NCBI GenBank assembly: GCA_964616465.1
Contig: CAZTTO010000013.1
Coordinates: 29,850-93,849, forward strand
Direction: 5' to 3'
Length of the DNA stretch: 64,000 bases
From: JAFLBI01 sp964616465
Lineage (GTDB): Bacteria > Bacteroidota > Bacteroidia > Chitinophagales > Chitinophagaceae
Part shown: piece after piece, positions 8,031-15,470 of the stretch
Position numbering within the stretch: the stretch's first letter is position 1
Layout: the number at the start of each line of letters is the position of its first letter
Program-made: the position numbers and the translations under genes
Notes under the pieces: generated by a model
Database searches by the model: none
Seen by the model: only the letters and a program-made list of their open reading frames with translations
Told to the model about the DNA's origin: nothing

Positions 8031-9131
8031 TTATATTACAATTTGTTCCAGATTTTGTAAATAGTTTGGATCAACATCTACGCCAATACCTGGCTGATCT
8101 TCAAAATCTAAGTGCATGCCATCATAATAGAATACACCACCCTGAACCGGATCTTGTAAATGACCTAATAGGCAGGTATCAAGGTCGTAATAGTGGATAT
8201 TTTTATGCGACATAGCTAAGTGAACTTTCGCTGTTAAAGCCACACGACTTTCCAGCATGCCCCCCATCATGCAAGGAATATGATGTTGTGATGCGAGGTC
8301 AGCTATTCTTATGGCTTCCCGTATCCCACCACTCTTTGCTAATTTAATATTGATAGAATGGCAAGATTTGTTTTCAATAAGTCGTTGTGCTTGTCGATGG
8401 TTGTACGCGCTCTCATCGGCCATAATAGCAATTGGAGATAGAGCACATAATTCAGGTAGCTTGTGATCTAAGAAAGTGCGCATAGGCTGTTCGCAAAATT
8501 CAATATTGTATTTACCTAGTTCGGTTAATGCAAATACAGCATCGTCAAAAGCCCAGCCTTGATTGGCATCAATTCTTAATCTAATTTCTGGTCCTACTGC
8601 TTCTCGTATTCTTCTGATTCTTTCAATATCGTCTTTAGGTGCTTTACCTAATTTGATTTTGATAATGCGTACTTTTCTTTTTAGAAAGTCAATGGCTTGT
8701 TGCGCCATTTCATCTGGACTACCAATTCCTATTGTTAAATCGCTTTCAATTTCTTTTTTTGAACCACCCAGAAACTTGTAGAGCGGCAGATTTGCATGCT
8801 TTGCAGCAATGTCGTAGAGTGCCATATCAAACGCACTTTTTATTGTTGTATTGCCTGCCGTAAAAAGGTCTAATTCCTGTAAGCGATCATCTATTTCCAA
8901 AGCCAATTTCCCTTTCCACAAGGCTGCAAAATCCTTCGCCATTTCAAAGCATGTATTCTGCGTTTCTCCAACAATCATAGGGAATGCTGAGCATTCACCT
9001 ACGCCTATGATTCCATCAGAAGTATACACTTTTATAAGTGTATTTTGTGCAAAGTGCATGGTTCCTGTTGCAATGGTAAAAGGAACCATGGGAATTGAAA
9101 ACTTATAAATCTCAGTTTTGGTAATAAGCAT
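8031..9131 (-). CDS. L-Ala-D/L-Glu type dipeptide epimerase (enolase superfamily)
   Basis: A 366-residue member of the muconate-lactonizing branch of the enolase superfamily. It shows the KIK motif (K158/K160), metal ligands D188 (RIDANQGW), E214 (EFCEQP) and D239 (MADES), and a second catalytic Lys in NIKLAKSGG (263-269). This combination is typical of L-Ala-D/L-Glu epimerases, which interconvert L-Ala-D-Glu and L-Ala-L-Glu during recycling of murein peptides. Exact dipeptide specificity varies within the family. It ends a leftward run: only 25 bases separate it from the permuted cryptochrome gene, and 39 from the thioesterase downstream. Confidence 0.86.
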   Translation of the reverse strand: MLITKTEIYKFSIPMVPFTIATGTMHFAQNTLIKVYTSDGIIGVGECSAFPMIVGETQNTCFEMAKDFAALWKGKLALEIDDRLQELDLFTAGNTTIKSAFDMALYDIAAKHANLPLYKFLGGSKKEIESDLTIGIGSPDEMAQQAIDFLKRKVRIIKIKLGKAPKDDIERIRRIREAVGPEIRLRIDANQGWAFDDAVFALTELGKYNIEFCEQPMRTFLDHKLPELCALSPIAIMADESAYNHRQAQRLIENKSCHSINIKLAKSGGIREAIRIADLASQHHIPCMMGGMLESRVALTAKVHLAMSHKNIHYYDLDTCLLGHLQDPVQGGVFYYDGMHLDFEDQPGIGVDVDPNYLQNLEQIVI

Positions 9132-9156
9132 ATTGCGAATGTACCAAGCTTAGTCC

Positions 9157-10314
9157 TTAATGCAAATACCTTTCACATTTTTTCCAATAGCCCATAAAAC
9201 TATTGAAATAACCTTTTACCTCTGGAAACATCCACTCCCTTTCTTCTTGAACACCTTTATAATGAATTGTTGTAGGATGTTCTTTGTAGTAGATAGAGTG
9301 GTTCTGATGGTATAGCTGATAGAATTCATTTTGTTCCATAGTAACAATTTGAATTCCTGGTATAAGATCCTTTGCAAGCTGAATAATCCAGCTAAGAACT
9401 TTATCTGAAATAGGATAATGTTTGAAATGAGAAGGTTCAAGTAATAAAATCCTGTACCCAACCTCCTGATTGTGCCAAAGAGGATCTAGTTGATAAGTGT
9501 TGTATAGAAAAATAGGCTTATGATCAATCATATATAATTCATCAGACATAGGAAGAGTAGTTCCTCCATTCCATGTAGTGTTGTTAGAAAGGATGTTTGG
9601 TACTTCCAATTCACTTAATTCTTCATAACCCCTATCTAAGAATGTGTTGGTTTGATTGCTTCCCGTATACTTGTTGATGTTTTCTTGGTTAGCGATATAT
9701 TTTTTACTGCTAAAAGCCCCTGCTACCCATTGCCAACTTAAATGATTACTGGCAGCATCATGATCTAATAAATGATAGTACATCCATTGCGCAGGTTTAT
9801 ACCAATGTGCTTGACCCATATTGGTTGTGAGCATGGCAGTATACATACGCATATGGTTATGCATATAACCTGTATCAATTAAATTTTGGATACCTTCATC
9901 AATAGCATGAATCCCGGTATTTGCTTCTAGTATTGCTGATGGGATATTTTTATGCTTTATTGGAAACTGAGTGTTTCTTAAGTCATTGTGAATGGCATCT
10001 CCTTTGGCTTGCCAAATTCGCTGAAAAAATTCTCGCCATGCAAGTTCGCTCACCCACTTTTCTGCTGTTCTATAATTGTAATTTTTTAAGACTTCATCTT
10101 TCACAAATGGAAGAGAGATGACTCCTCTTGATATATAAGGAGATAAATAGCTCACTTTGCCCCACAAAAAGTTTCTCGTTTTACCGTAAGCATTTGCATT
10201 GACAGATGACACTCTTTCAACGATGTCTGCATACTTAGTTGGAAATGTTAGTTTTATTTTATCTTGTGGAAATAAATCGGGATGATTGTCTTTGTGTAAA
10301 TTTCTCAGATTCAT
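9157..10314 (-). CDS. Cryptochrome/photolyase-like flavoprotein with swapped domain order
   Basis: A 385-residue protein. Residues 1-240 look like the helical FAD-binding domain of photolyases: LSPYISRGVIS, SELAWREFFQR, and TGYMHNHMRMYTAML followed by DHDAASNHLSWQWVAG, all recognisable blocks around the flavin. The usual N-terminal alpha/beta antenna domain is missing from the front. Instead residues about 265-385 carry a strand-helix region (KPIFLYNTYQLDPLWH, RILLLEPSHFKHYPIS) that resembles that antenna domain. I read this as a circular permutation; an unrelated C-terminal domain cannot be excluded. Start and stop overlap the neighbouring DUF2805 gene by four bases, so it belongs to the photolyase cassette. 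Confidence 0.68.
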   Translation of the reverse strand: MNLRNLHKDNHPDLFPQDKIKLTFPTKYADIVERVSSVNANAYGKTRNFLWGKVSYLSPYISRGVISLPFVKDEVLKNYNYRTAEKWVSELAWREFFQRIWQAKGDAIHNDLRNTQFPIKHKNIPSAILEANTGIHAIDEGIQNLIDTGYMHNHMRMYTAMLTTNMGQAHWYKPAQWMYYHLLDHDAASNHLSWQWVAGAFSSKKYIANQENINKYTGSNQTNTFLDRGYEELSELEVPNILSNNTTWNGGTTLPMSDELYMIDHKPIFLYNTYQLDPLWHNQEVGYRILLLEPSHFKHYPISDKVLSWIIQLAKDLIPGIQIVTMEQNEFYQLYHQNHSIYYKEHPTTIHYKGVQEEREWMFPEVKGYFNSFMGYWKKCERYLH

Positions 10315-10595
10315 CTTTTACTGATTTTATTCATAGAAATGGTACGTTGGCGACTACAATGAAAACGTTCAACCAGCTTGGATCTTAGTGCAGCATGTTT
10401 GGTAGAACGTGATTGCATTCTTTTTCGCCACATTTTGAAGCTAGAACTTTTCATATGCAAACGCATCAGTTCTATAACCTCTGATTCGCGAATGCCGAAC
10501 TGAAATTCAATAGCTTCAAATGGAGTTCTATCCTCCCAAGCCATTTCAATAATTCTATCAATATCTTCAGCACTCAATGTTTTAATCTCTTTCAT
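10311..10595 (-). CDS. DUF2805 / TIGR03643-type small protein
   Basis: A 94-residue basic protein. The N-terminus has LSAEDIDRIIEMAWEDRTPF followed by EFQFGIRESEVIELMR, a predicted helix-turn-helix-like arrangement, and an Arg/Lys-rich tail (FKMWRKRMQSR) that could touch nucleic acid. This matches the DUF2805 (TIGR03643) family, which has no known function; I recall it being reported near photolyase genes, which fits here. It is locked into the operon, overlapping the flavin reductase gene upstream and the cryptochrome-like gene downstream by four bases each. A DNA-binding or assembly role is inference only. Confidence 0.75.
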   Translation of the reverse strand: MKEIKTLSAEDIDRIIEMAWEDRTPFEAIEFQFGIRESEVIELMRLHMKSSSFKMWRKRMQSRSTKHAALRSKLVERFHCSRQRTISMNKISKR

Positions 10596-11092
10596 ATACG
10601 AATGAGTTTTTTTTCTCGCAAATGATTTAGTCTAAGCTCGGGTTGCGTTAGGACTGATTTATATTTTAAAACATCTCCTAAGAAAAGTCTATGATCTGGT
10701 GCAACCAAGTCTTTAGATTTCGTTACTAAAGGATTTAGTCGTAGTTGTATCCATCCACAAGCGTCTGCTATTACAGGAAAGCCTTCCCACTGGGTAAGTA
10801 CTTTTCTCTTTTCCAGCCTTTGTATTTTGTTGATGTTATGTCCCGACATCTTACCAAGTAAATTCACAAGGTTCACATGTTGCTGTCCTAATACTTGTAG
10901 CACAACTTCAGGATGATGTAAAGCAAGCTCTAGGCTTTTAGTGCCTTCATAAATTGCACAAACAAAATATTTTGGTTGCATACTTACAGCTTGCACATAG
11001 GTTAGTAAATGCATGTTGAATTGTCCGGCCCCATCAGTTGTTGTCAAAGCATATACCGGTAAATCAACTTGATTCCAAGGTCTTTTAGGCAT
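10592..11092 (-). CDS. Flavin reductase-like domain protein
   Basis: A 166-residue protein of the split-barrel flavin reductase fold. Typical features are PVYALTTTDGAGQFNMHLLT near residue 13, the segment YFVCAIYEGTKSLELALHHP, and a later QRLEKRKVLTQWEGFPVIAD. Members bind FMN or FAD and often pass reduced flavin to a partner. Its position between an FAD-binding photolyase and a DUF2805 gene, with an 8-base overlap upstream and a 4-base overlap downstream, suggests it supplies or maintains reduced flavin for the photolyase-like proteins (inference from context). Confidence 0.75.
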   Translation of the reverse strand: MPKRPWNQVDLPVYALTTTDGAGQFNMHLLTYVQAVSMQPKYFVCAIYEGTKSLELALHHPEVVLQVLGQQHVNLVNLLGKMSGHNINKIQRLEKRKVLTQWEGFPVIADACGWIQLRLNPLVTKSKDLVAPDHRLFLGDVLKYKSVLTQPELRLNHLREKKLIRI

Positions 11093-12584
11093 GGCTATCT
11101 AATTGTTGTAAAAAATTATCAGCTACTTGTAAGTGCTTTTTTCTCTTTTCATCTGGCATTTTGTCGAATGTTTTTACCAGCATACCTAATCTTGGATTTT
11201 TCAAAAAGAAATCACGATGAACATGCATGAATCTCCAAAAAAGTCCATCCCATATTTCCTGCCAAGTTCCCTTTTTCCAGTCGCCCATTTTTAACAAATA
11301 ATTACTGCCGCTTATGTACGGTTTTGTAGTCATGATTCCTCCGTCAGCAAATTGCGTCATTCCGTATACGTTAGGAACCATTACCCAATCGTATGCATCT
11401 ATGTACATTTCCATAAACCATTGGTAAACATCGTTTGGGTCAAACTCGCAGAGTAACATAAAATTTCCCAACACCATAAGGCGTTCAATATGGTGGTTAT
11501 ATCCAGTTTGTAATAATTTCTTTATTACAACATCAATTGGCTCAATTCCTGTTGTACCATTATAAAATGCTACAGGAATTTTTCTGGTGAATTTCCAGTA
11601 GTTGGTCGTTCTTTGTTTTGTTCCTTCAATTGTATATACACCAGCGATAAATTCTCTCCAGCCAATGATTTGACGAATAAAACCTTCAAGAGAATTTAAA
11701 GGAATATTATTCTTTTGACCGAAGAATAAAGCTTGTTCAACTACTTGTTGTGGAGTAAGCAGACCAGTGTTTAAAAGTGGACTGATTACACTATGAAATA
11801 AGAAGTATTCATTGGTCACCATTGCATCCTCATAAACTCCAAAATTGAAAAACCTTTCAGCAAAAAACTTTGAAAGCCATTGTTCTGCTTGTTTGTGGGT
11901 ATATGGATAGAAACCTTTTCCATTTGCAAAAGCACCGATATTACTTCCTGGATTTTGTTCAAAATTGTTTTCAACGAAAGCTATTGCTTCTTGTATGGTT
12001 TCGTCTAAATCAACTCCGGCTAGGCGTGGAATTTTTTCACCCTTTGGTATTTTAGCTCTATTATCAGCATCATAACTCCACTTTCCTCCCAGTGGCTGAT
12101 CGTAATTTTCTAAAAGTATGTTGATTTTTTTTCGTTGTGCTATATAGAAATCGGTTTGAAAGTATTTCCCTCTAGTTTTTTTGATCGATTGATGTTCTTT
12201 TGTGTTCAAAAGAAAAGATGGATTTTCGTCAACTTCAAGTGTAAGATTCCATTTTTGGGCAGAGCTTTTTATTCTTTTCTCCAGCCAATTATCGTACGTG
12301 GCGCACATTCTAACACTGGTGTATCCTTCTTCATTCAACCATTTAAAAAGGTGGCGTACATCATGTCTCTTATCAGTTGAATCTATGTAAGTAACCTCGA
12401 AGTTTCTTTCACCAAGCACTCTAGCAAAAGCCTGCATCGAAGCCCTATGAAAAATTAGTTTTTGCTTGTGAAATGGATATTGCGAGAAAAACAGCCATTC
12501 TTCAATCAGAAAAACTGGAGTATCCTGCTCTAAGGAGGGGTGCTTTTCAAGCAGTTGGTGGGGAAATATGAGTGTAGCTTTCAC
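11085..12584 (-). CDS. FeS-BCP/PhrB-type photolyase-cryptochrome lacking Fe-S cysteines
   Basis: A 499-residue photolyase of the bacterial (6-4)/FeS-BCP type (COG3046-like): an N-terminal antenna domain (LIFPHQLLEKHP, HKQKLIFHRASM), then an FAD domain with GWREFIAGVY, YNHHIERLMVLGNFMLL, DAYDWVMVPNVYGM and FADGGIMTTKPYISGSNY. Where the family has MSDxCRGC and a later ACPF, this protein has MGDWKKGTWQEIWDGLFW from residue 433, so K437 and T440 replace the CxxC pair and the third Cys loop is shortened. Only two cysteines exist in the whole protein, too few for the four-Cys cluster. It is the first gene of a leftward cassette with an 8-base overlap to the flavin reductase. Confidence 0.85.
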   Translation of the reverse strand: MKATLIFPHQLLEKHPSLEQDTPVFLIEEWLFFSQYPFHKQKLIFHRASMQAFARVLGERNFEVTYIDSTDKRHDVRHLFKWLNEEGYTSVRMCATYDNWLEKRIKSSAQKWNLTLEVDENPSFLLNTKEHQSIKKTRGKYFQTDFYIAQRKKINILLENYDQPLGGKWSYDADNRAKIPKGEKIPRLAGVDLDETIQEAIAFVENNFEQNPGSNIGAFANGKGFYPYTHKQAEQWLSKFFAERFFNFGVYEDAMVTNEYFLFHSVISPLLNTGLLTPQQVVEQALFFGQKNNIPLNSLEGFIRQIIGWREFIAGVYTIEGTKQRTTNYWKFTRKIPVAFYNGTTGIEPIDVVIKKLLQTGYNHHIERLMVLGNFMLLCEFDPNDVYQWFMEMYIDAYDWVMVPNVYGMTQFADGGIMTTKPYISGSNYLLKMGDWKKGTWQEIWDGLFWRFMHVHRDFFLKNPRLGMLVKTFDKMPDEKRKKHLQVADNFLQQLDSHA

Positions 12585-12606
12585 GCAAGACTAACAAAGT
12601 CCGAAA

Positions 12607-12637
12607 AAAAAGGTTCTATAATAGCCTCAACCTTTTT
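12607..12637. repeat. 9-bp inverted repeat in the divergent photolyase/SDR promoter region
   Basis: AAAAAGGTT (12607-12615) and AACCTTTTT (12629-12637) form a perfect 9-bp inverted repeat around a 13-base centre (CTATAATAGCCTC). It lies in the short gap between the divergent photolyase operon and the SDR gene. Arm centres are 22 bases apart, about two helical turns, as for a dimeric repressor or activator site. It could also be part of a 5' leader hairpin. Confidence 0.45.
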
Positions 12638-12671
12638 AGTGGGTCAATGTTATATGGGCAAAGATTTCATT

Positions 12672-13385
12672 ATGCAACTAAAGCAGTCAAATATACTAGT
12701 AGCAGGTGCTACAGGAACCATTGGTAAATCTATTGCAAAACAGCTAATTGCCAGCGGTGCTCAAGTGTTTATAACTGGACGTAATCATGATAAACTAGTG
12801 CAAATAGCCACTGAACTTGGCTTGCCTGCGGGACAGTTTTTTGCAGCCGATTTGACTAAAGCAGAAGATGTGGAAGCACTTTGTGCATCTTTTTTTACAA
12901 GGTTTTCTCAGATTGATGTTTTGGTAAATGCATCTGGAATTGGCATTATTAAATCAATGGAAACCCTTACAGAAGAAGAGTTTCTCAAGACAATTCATGT
13001 TAATTTATTGGCTCCGTTCTTACTGGTCAAGGCTTTTTTACCAGCAATGAAAGAAGTGAAAAAAGGGTTGTTCATTCATATTCCGGGTGTTTTAGGAAAG
13101 GTGCCTATGGCAGGAGCTGCAGCATATAGTGCAAGCAAATATGGACTTACAGGTATGTTGCAAAGTATTCGGGAGGAAGTGAAGAGAACTGAAATTAGGT
13201 TTACCAACCTTTATTTAGGAGGGGTAGATTCAGCTTTTTGGGATACCATAGACTTGCGCGTACAGCGTGATAAGATGATTGTTGCAGAAGAAGCTGCAAG
13301 AGCAGTGTGGTTTTTATGTCAGCAGCCTTCCAGCGGAGTTGTGAGCGAAATGGTTCTCCAGCCCTTTAATCATCAGGCAATCTAG
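12672..13385 (+). CDS. Short-chain dehydrogenase/reductase-like protein without catalytic Ser
   Basis: A Rossmann-fold SDR of about 237 residues. The cofactor motif GATGTIGKSIA is at 12-22, N111 sits in HVNLLAPF, and YSASK supplies Y152 and K156. The Ser of the N-S-Y-K tetrad, normally in a motif like NISSxxG, is replaced: the protein reads HIPGVLGKVP, with G139 at the Ser position. I chose the ATG at 12672 because it starts just before the cofactor strand; 12654 is an alternative. It is divergent from the photolyase operon and 82 bases upstream of proline dehydrogenase on the same strand. It may be a weak reductase or an NAD(P)-binding sensor (inference). Confidence 0.78.
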   Translation: MQLKQSNILVAGATGTIGKSIAKQLIASGAQVFITGRNHDKLVQIATELGLPAGQFFAADLTKAEDVEALCASFFTRFSQIDVLVNASGIGIIKSMETLTEEEFLKTIHVNLLAPFLLVKAFLPAMKEVKKGLFIHIPGVLGKVPMAGAAAYSASKYGLTGMLQSIREEVKRTEIRFTNLYLGGVDSAFWDTIDLRVQRDKMIVAEEAARAVWFLCQQPSSGVVSEMVLQPFNHQAI

Positions 13386-13467
13386 TTAGAAAAGGTTCTG
13401 CTAAATCTTCAAAAATCCTTTTTTCTTAGCGGCTTGCGACCGATATTCGCAGCATTAGTGCTTGGAT

Positions 13468-14661
13468 ATGAAAATTTCGTTTGATAATACTGAGGTTGCC
13501 TTCGCATATAAGAGCGATAAAGAGCTTAAAAAAGCTCGCTTCCTGTTTTCTACAATGGCTTTTCCTTGGTTTGTAAAATTAGGGACGCGACTAACACCTT
13601 TTATCATGAAAACTGGCTTACCAGTTCATGGAATCATTCGAAATACTATTTTCAAACAATTTGTTGGAGGGGAGAGTTTACAAGAGACTGCCCCTGTTGC
13701 TGATTTACTATCAAAGTTTGGCGTTCAAATCATTTTAGATTATGGAGTAGAAGGCAAGCAAACAGAAGAAGGTTTTGATGAAACTACAGAGGAGTTCTTA
13801 AAAGTTGTTGAATATGCATCTTCGAGAAGTAACATCCCTTTTATAAGCATTAAGGTGAGTGGCATGGCACGGCAGAAGCTATTAGAGACCTTAAATGGAG
13901 CGCCAAGATTAAGAAGTGGAATTCATGACCATGAGGAAGAGGAAAGTGAATGGGATATGGTTCGTGAGCGTATGTATGCTATTTGTGAGTTGGCAAAAGA
14001 AAAAGGAGTAGGCGTTTTGGTAGATGCTGAAGAAAGCTGGATGCAAGATCCAATTGATAGGCTAACGATGGAAATGATGGAGATCTTTAATAAGGACAAT
14101 GTAGTAGTCTATAATACTATCCAATTATATAGACATGATAGATTGAATTTCCTCAAACTATCACATGCAATTGCTCAACAAAATGGTTTTAAGCTTGGAT
14201 TGAAGTTGGTGCGTGGCGCTTATATGGAAAAAGAGAGGGAGCGTGCGCAGAAGATGGGATATCCTTCTCCTATTCATAAAAATAAAGAAGCAGTAGACAA
14301 TGATTTTAATGCTGGTGTTACCTATTGCTTAGAAAATATTAATTCTATAGGACTCATAGTAGCATCTCATAATGAAGAAAGCCATTTACTAGCAATGGAA
14401 GCAATGGAAAAGCTAGGTATTCAACCTACGCATCCGCATATCCATTTTTCTCAACTATATGGGATGAGTGATACAATTACTTTTAATCTTGCCAAGTCTG
14501 GCTTTCAAGTAAGTAAATATCTGCCTTTTGGTCCTATTCGTGAAGTGATACCTTATTTAATGAGAAGAGCCCAGGAAAATAGTTCAGTAGCTGGTCAAAC
14601 GGGTAGAGAACTAGGATTAATTAACCAGGAATTACAGAGAAGGAAATTTACAAATAACTAA
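13468..14661 (+). CDS. Proline dehydrogenase (monofunctional)
   Basis: A 398-residue PRODH-family flavoenzyme, oxidising L-proline to pyrroline-5-carboxylate with electrons passed to the quinone pool. Family landmarks are FISIKVSGMA, GVLVDAEESWMQ, KLVRGAYMEKERERAQ, IVASHNEES, FSQLYGMSD and the C-terminal YLMRRAQENSS, where the Arg pair binds the substrate carboxylate. No fused P5C dehydrogenase domain is present and no separate gene for it is seen here. The chosen ATG is at 13468; a TTG two codons earlier is in frame but less likely. A terminator follows directly. Confidence 0.9.
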   Translation: MKISFDNTEVAFAYKSDKELKKARFLFSTMAFPWFVKLGTRLTPFIMKTGLPVHGIIRNTIFKQFVGGESLQETAPVADLLSKFGVQIILDYGVEGKQTEEGFDETTEEFLKVVEYASSRSNIPFISIKVSGMARQKLLETLNGAPRLRSGIHDHEEEESEWDMVRERMYAICELAKEKGVGVLVDAEESWMQDPIDRLTMEMMEIFNKDNVVVYNTIQLYRHDRLNFLKLSHAIAQQNGFKLGLKLVRGAYMEKERERAQKMGYPSPIHKNKEAVDNDFNAGVTYCLENINSIGLIVASHNEESHLLAMEAMEKLGIQPTHPHIHFSQLYGMSDTITFNLAKSGFQVSKYLPFGPIREVIPYLMRRAQENSSVAGQTGRELGLINQELQRRKFTNN

Positions 14662-14690
14662 AAAAAGCAGCTTCTAAGCTGCTTTTTTTA
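14661..14690 (+). terminator. Rho-independent terminator after proline dehydrogenase
   Basis: A-run, then AAGCAGCTT-CT-AAGCTGCTT, then a run of T. The GC core is GCAGC/GCTGC. It starts on the last base of the stop codon and is A/T symmetrical, so it could also act on leftward transcription. Confidence 0.85.
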
Positions 14691-14811
14691 GTTCCGAATT
14701 TCACAGGAGGATACTTAAGATATTGGATTCAAACAGGGGCTTTCAACAATACAAAGTAAGCTATATACAAAAGAATAAAAGGTAGTTCCTCCAATGATTT
14801 TAAGTAGTTGG

Positions 14812-14836
14812 AATGCACTACTGTTTGTAGTGCATT
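14812..14836. repeat. Perfect 10-bp hairpin downstream of the first NarL regulator
   Basis: AATGCACTAC (14812-14821), loop TGTTT, GTAGTGCATT (14827-14836). It lies 10 bases past the stop of the leftward regulator gene. No T-run follows on the minus strand, so it is a poor intrinsic terminator. It may be an mRNA 3' stabiliser or a protein site; CACTAC/GTAGTG words recur in two other gaps of this signalling region. Confidence 0.5.
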
Positions 14837-14846
14837 TTATGACGAT

Positions 14847-15470
14847 TTAAACCAAATTATTTTTGATTGCATAACTTGTTAGTTCTGCATTGGTGTTCAT
14901 GTTCATTTTCAATAAAATTCTAGTTCTATAGGTACTAATTGTATTTGTGCTTAAATGCATGATTTCGCCAATTTCAGATACTGTTTTACCAGAGGCTATC
15001 CACCTCATTACTTCAAACTCTCTATTGGAAAGTTGATTGTGGCGTGCTTCCGAGTCATTGTCATGGGCATCTGCTAAAAGTTCAGCAACTTCAGCAGTTA
15101 TGTATTTTCTTCCACTTAACACATGCTTTATTGCCACTACAAGCTCTTCGGGTGCACTTTCTTTTGTTAAATACCCCGAAGCACCTGCTTTAATTACTCT
15201 AACAGCATATTGTTCTGGAGCATTAACACTGAGAATGAGTATGGGGCCTTTATTAGGACTATTTTTAATACTTTTTATTGCATCTATAATAGATGGGCCT
15301 GGCATATTAATGTCAGAAATAATGACATCATAAGTGCCATTTTGTGCTTTCTCTATTAATTCATGGGCATCGGCCGACTCGTCAATTTCGGCAGATGAAA
15401 ATTCATCGAGTAAAATAGTAATTAATCCTTTTCTAACTACGCTGTGATCATCTGCGATAAGAATCTTCAT
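14847..15470 (-). CDS. NarL/FixJ-type response regulator (receiver + LuxR HTH)
   Basis: A 207-residue regulator. The receiver domain (1-120) keeps the acidic pocket (ADDH near 7), the phospho-accepting Asp in DVIISDINMPG, the switch Ser in LILSVNAPEQ and the Lys in GYLTKES. A LuxR-type helix-turn-helix follows: LSNREFEVMRWIASGKTVSE, then a recognition helix near STNTISTYRTRIL. It should bind DNA when phosphorylated. Its start lies 23 bases inside the upstream kinase-like gene, so the two are translationally coupled partners. It is clearly paralogous to the regulators at 18130-18759 and 22617-23243. Confidence 0.92.
   Translation of the reverse strand: MKILIADDHSVVRKGLITILLDEFSSAEIDESADAHELIEKAQNGTYDVIISDINMPGPSIIDAIKSIKNSPNKGPILILSVNAPEQYAVRVIKAGASGYLTKESAPEELVVAIKHVLSGRKYITAEVAELLADAHDNDSEARHNQLSNREFEVMRWIASGKTVSEIGEIMHLSTNTISTYRTRILLKMNMNTNAELTSYAIKNNLV

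Noticed and set aside
7723..8064. 113-codon open frame on the plus strand over the thioesterase gene
   Set aside because: Lies antisense to a clear hotdog thioesterase; codon pattern and hydrophobic composition are those of an antisense shadow.
14812..14836. Hairpin as an intrinsic terminator of the first NarL regulator
   Set aside because: There is no T-run after it on the minus strand, so I list it only as a repeat/hairpin.
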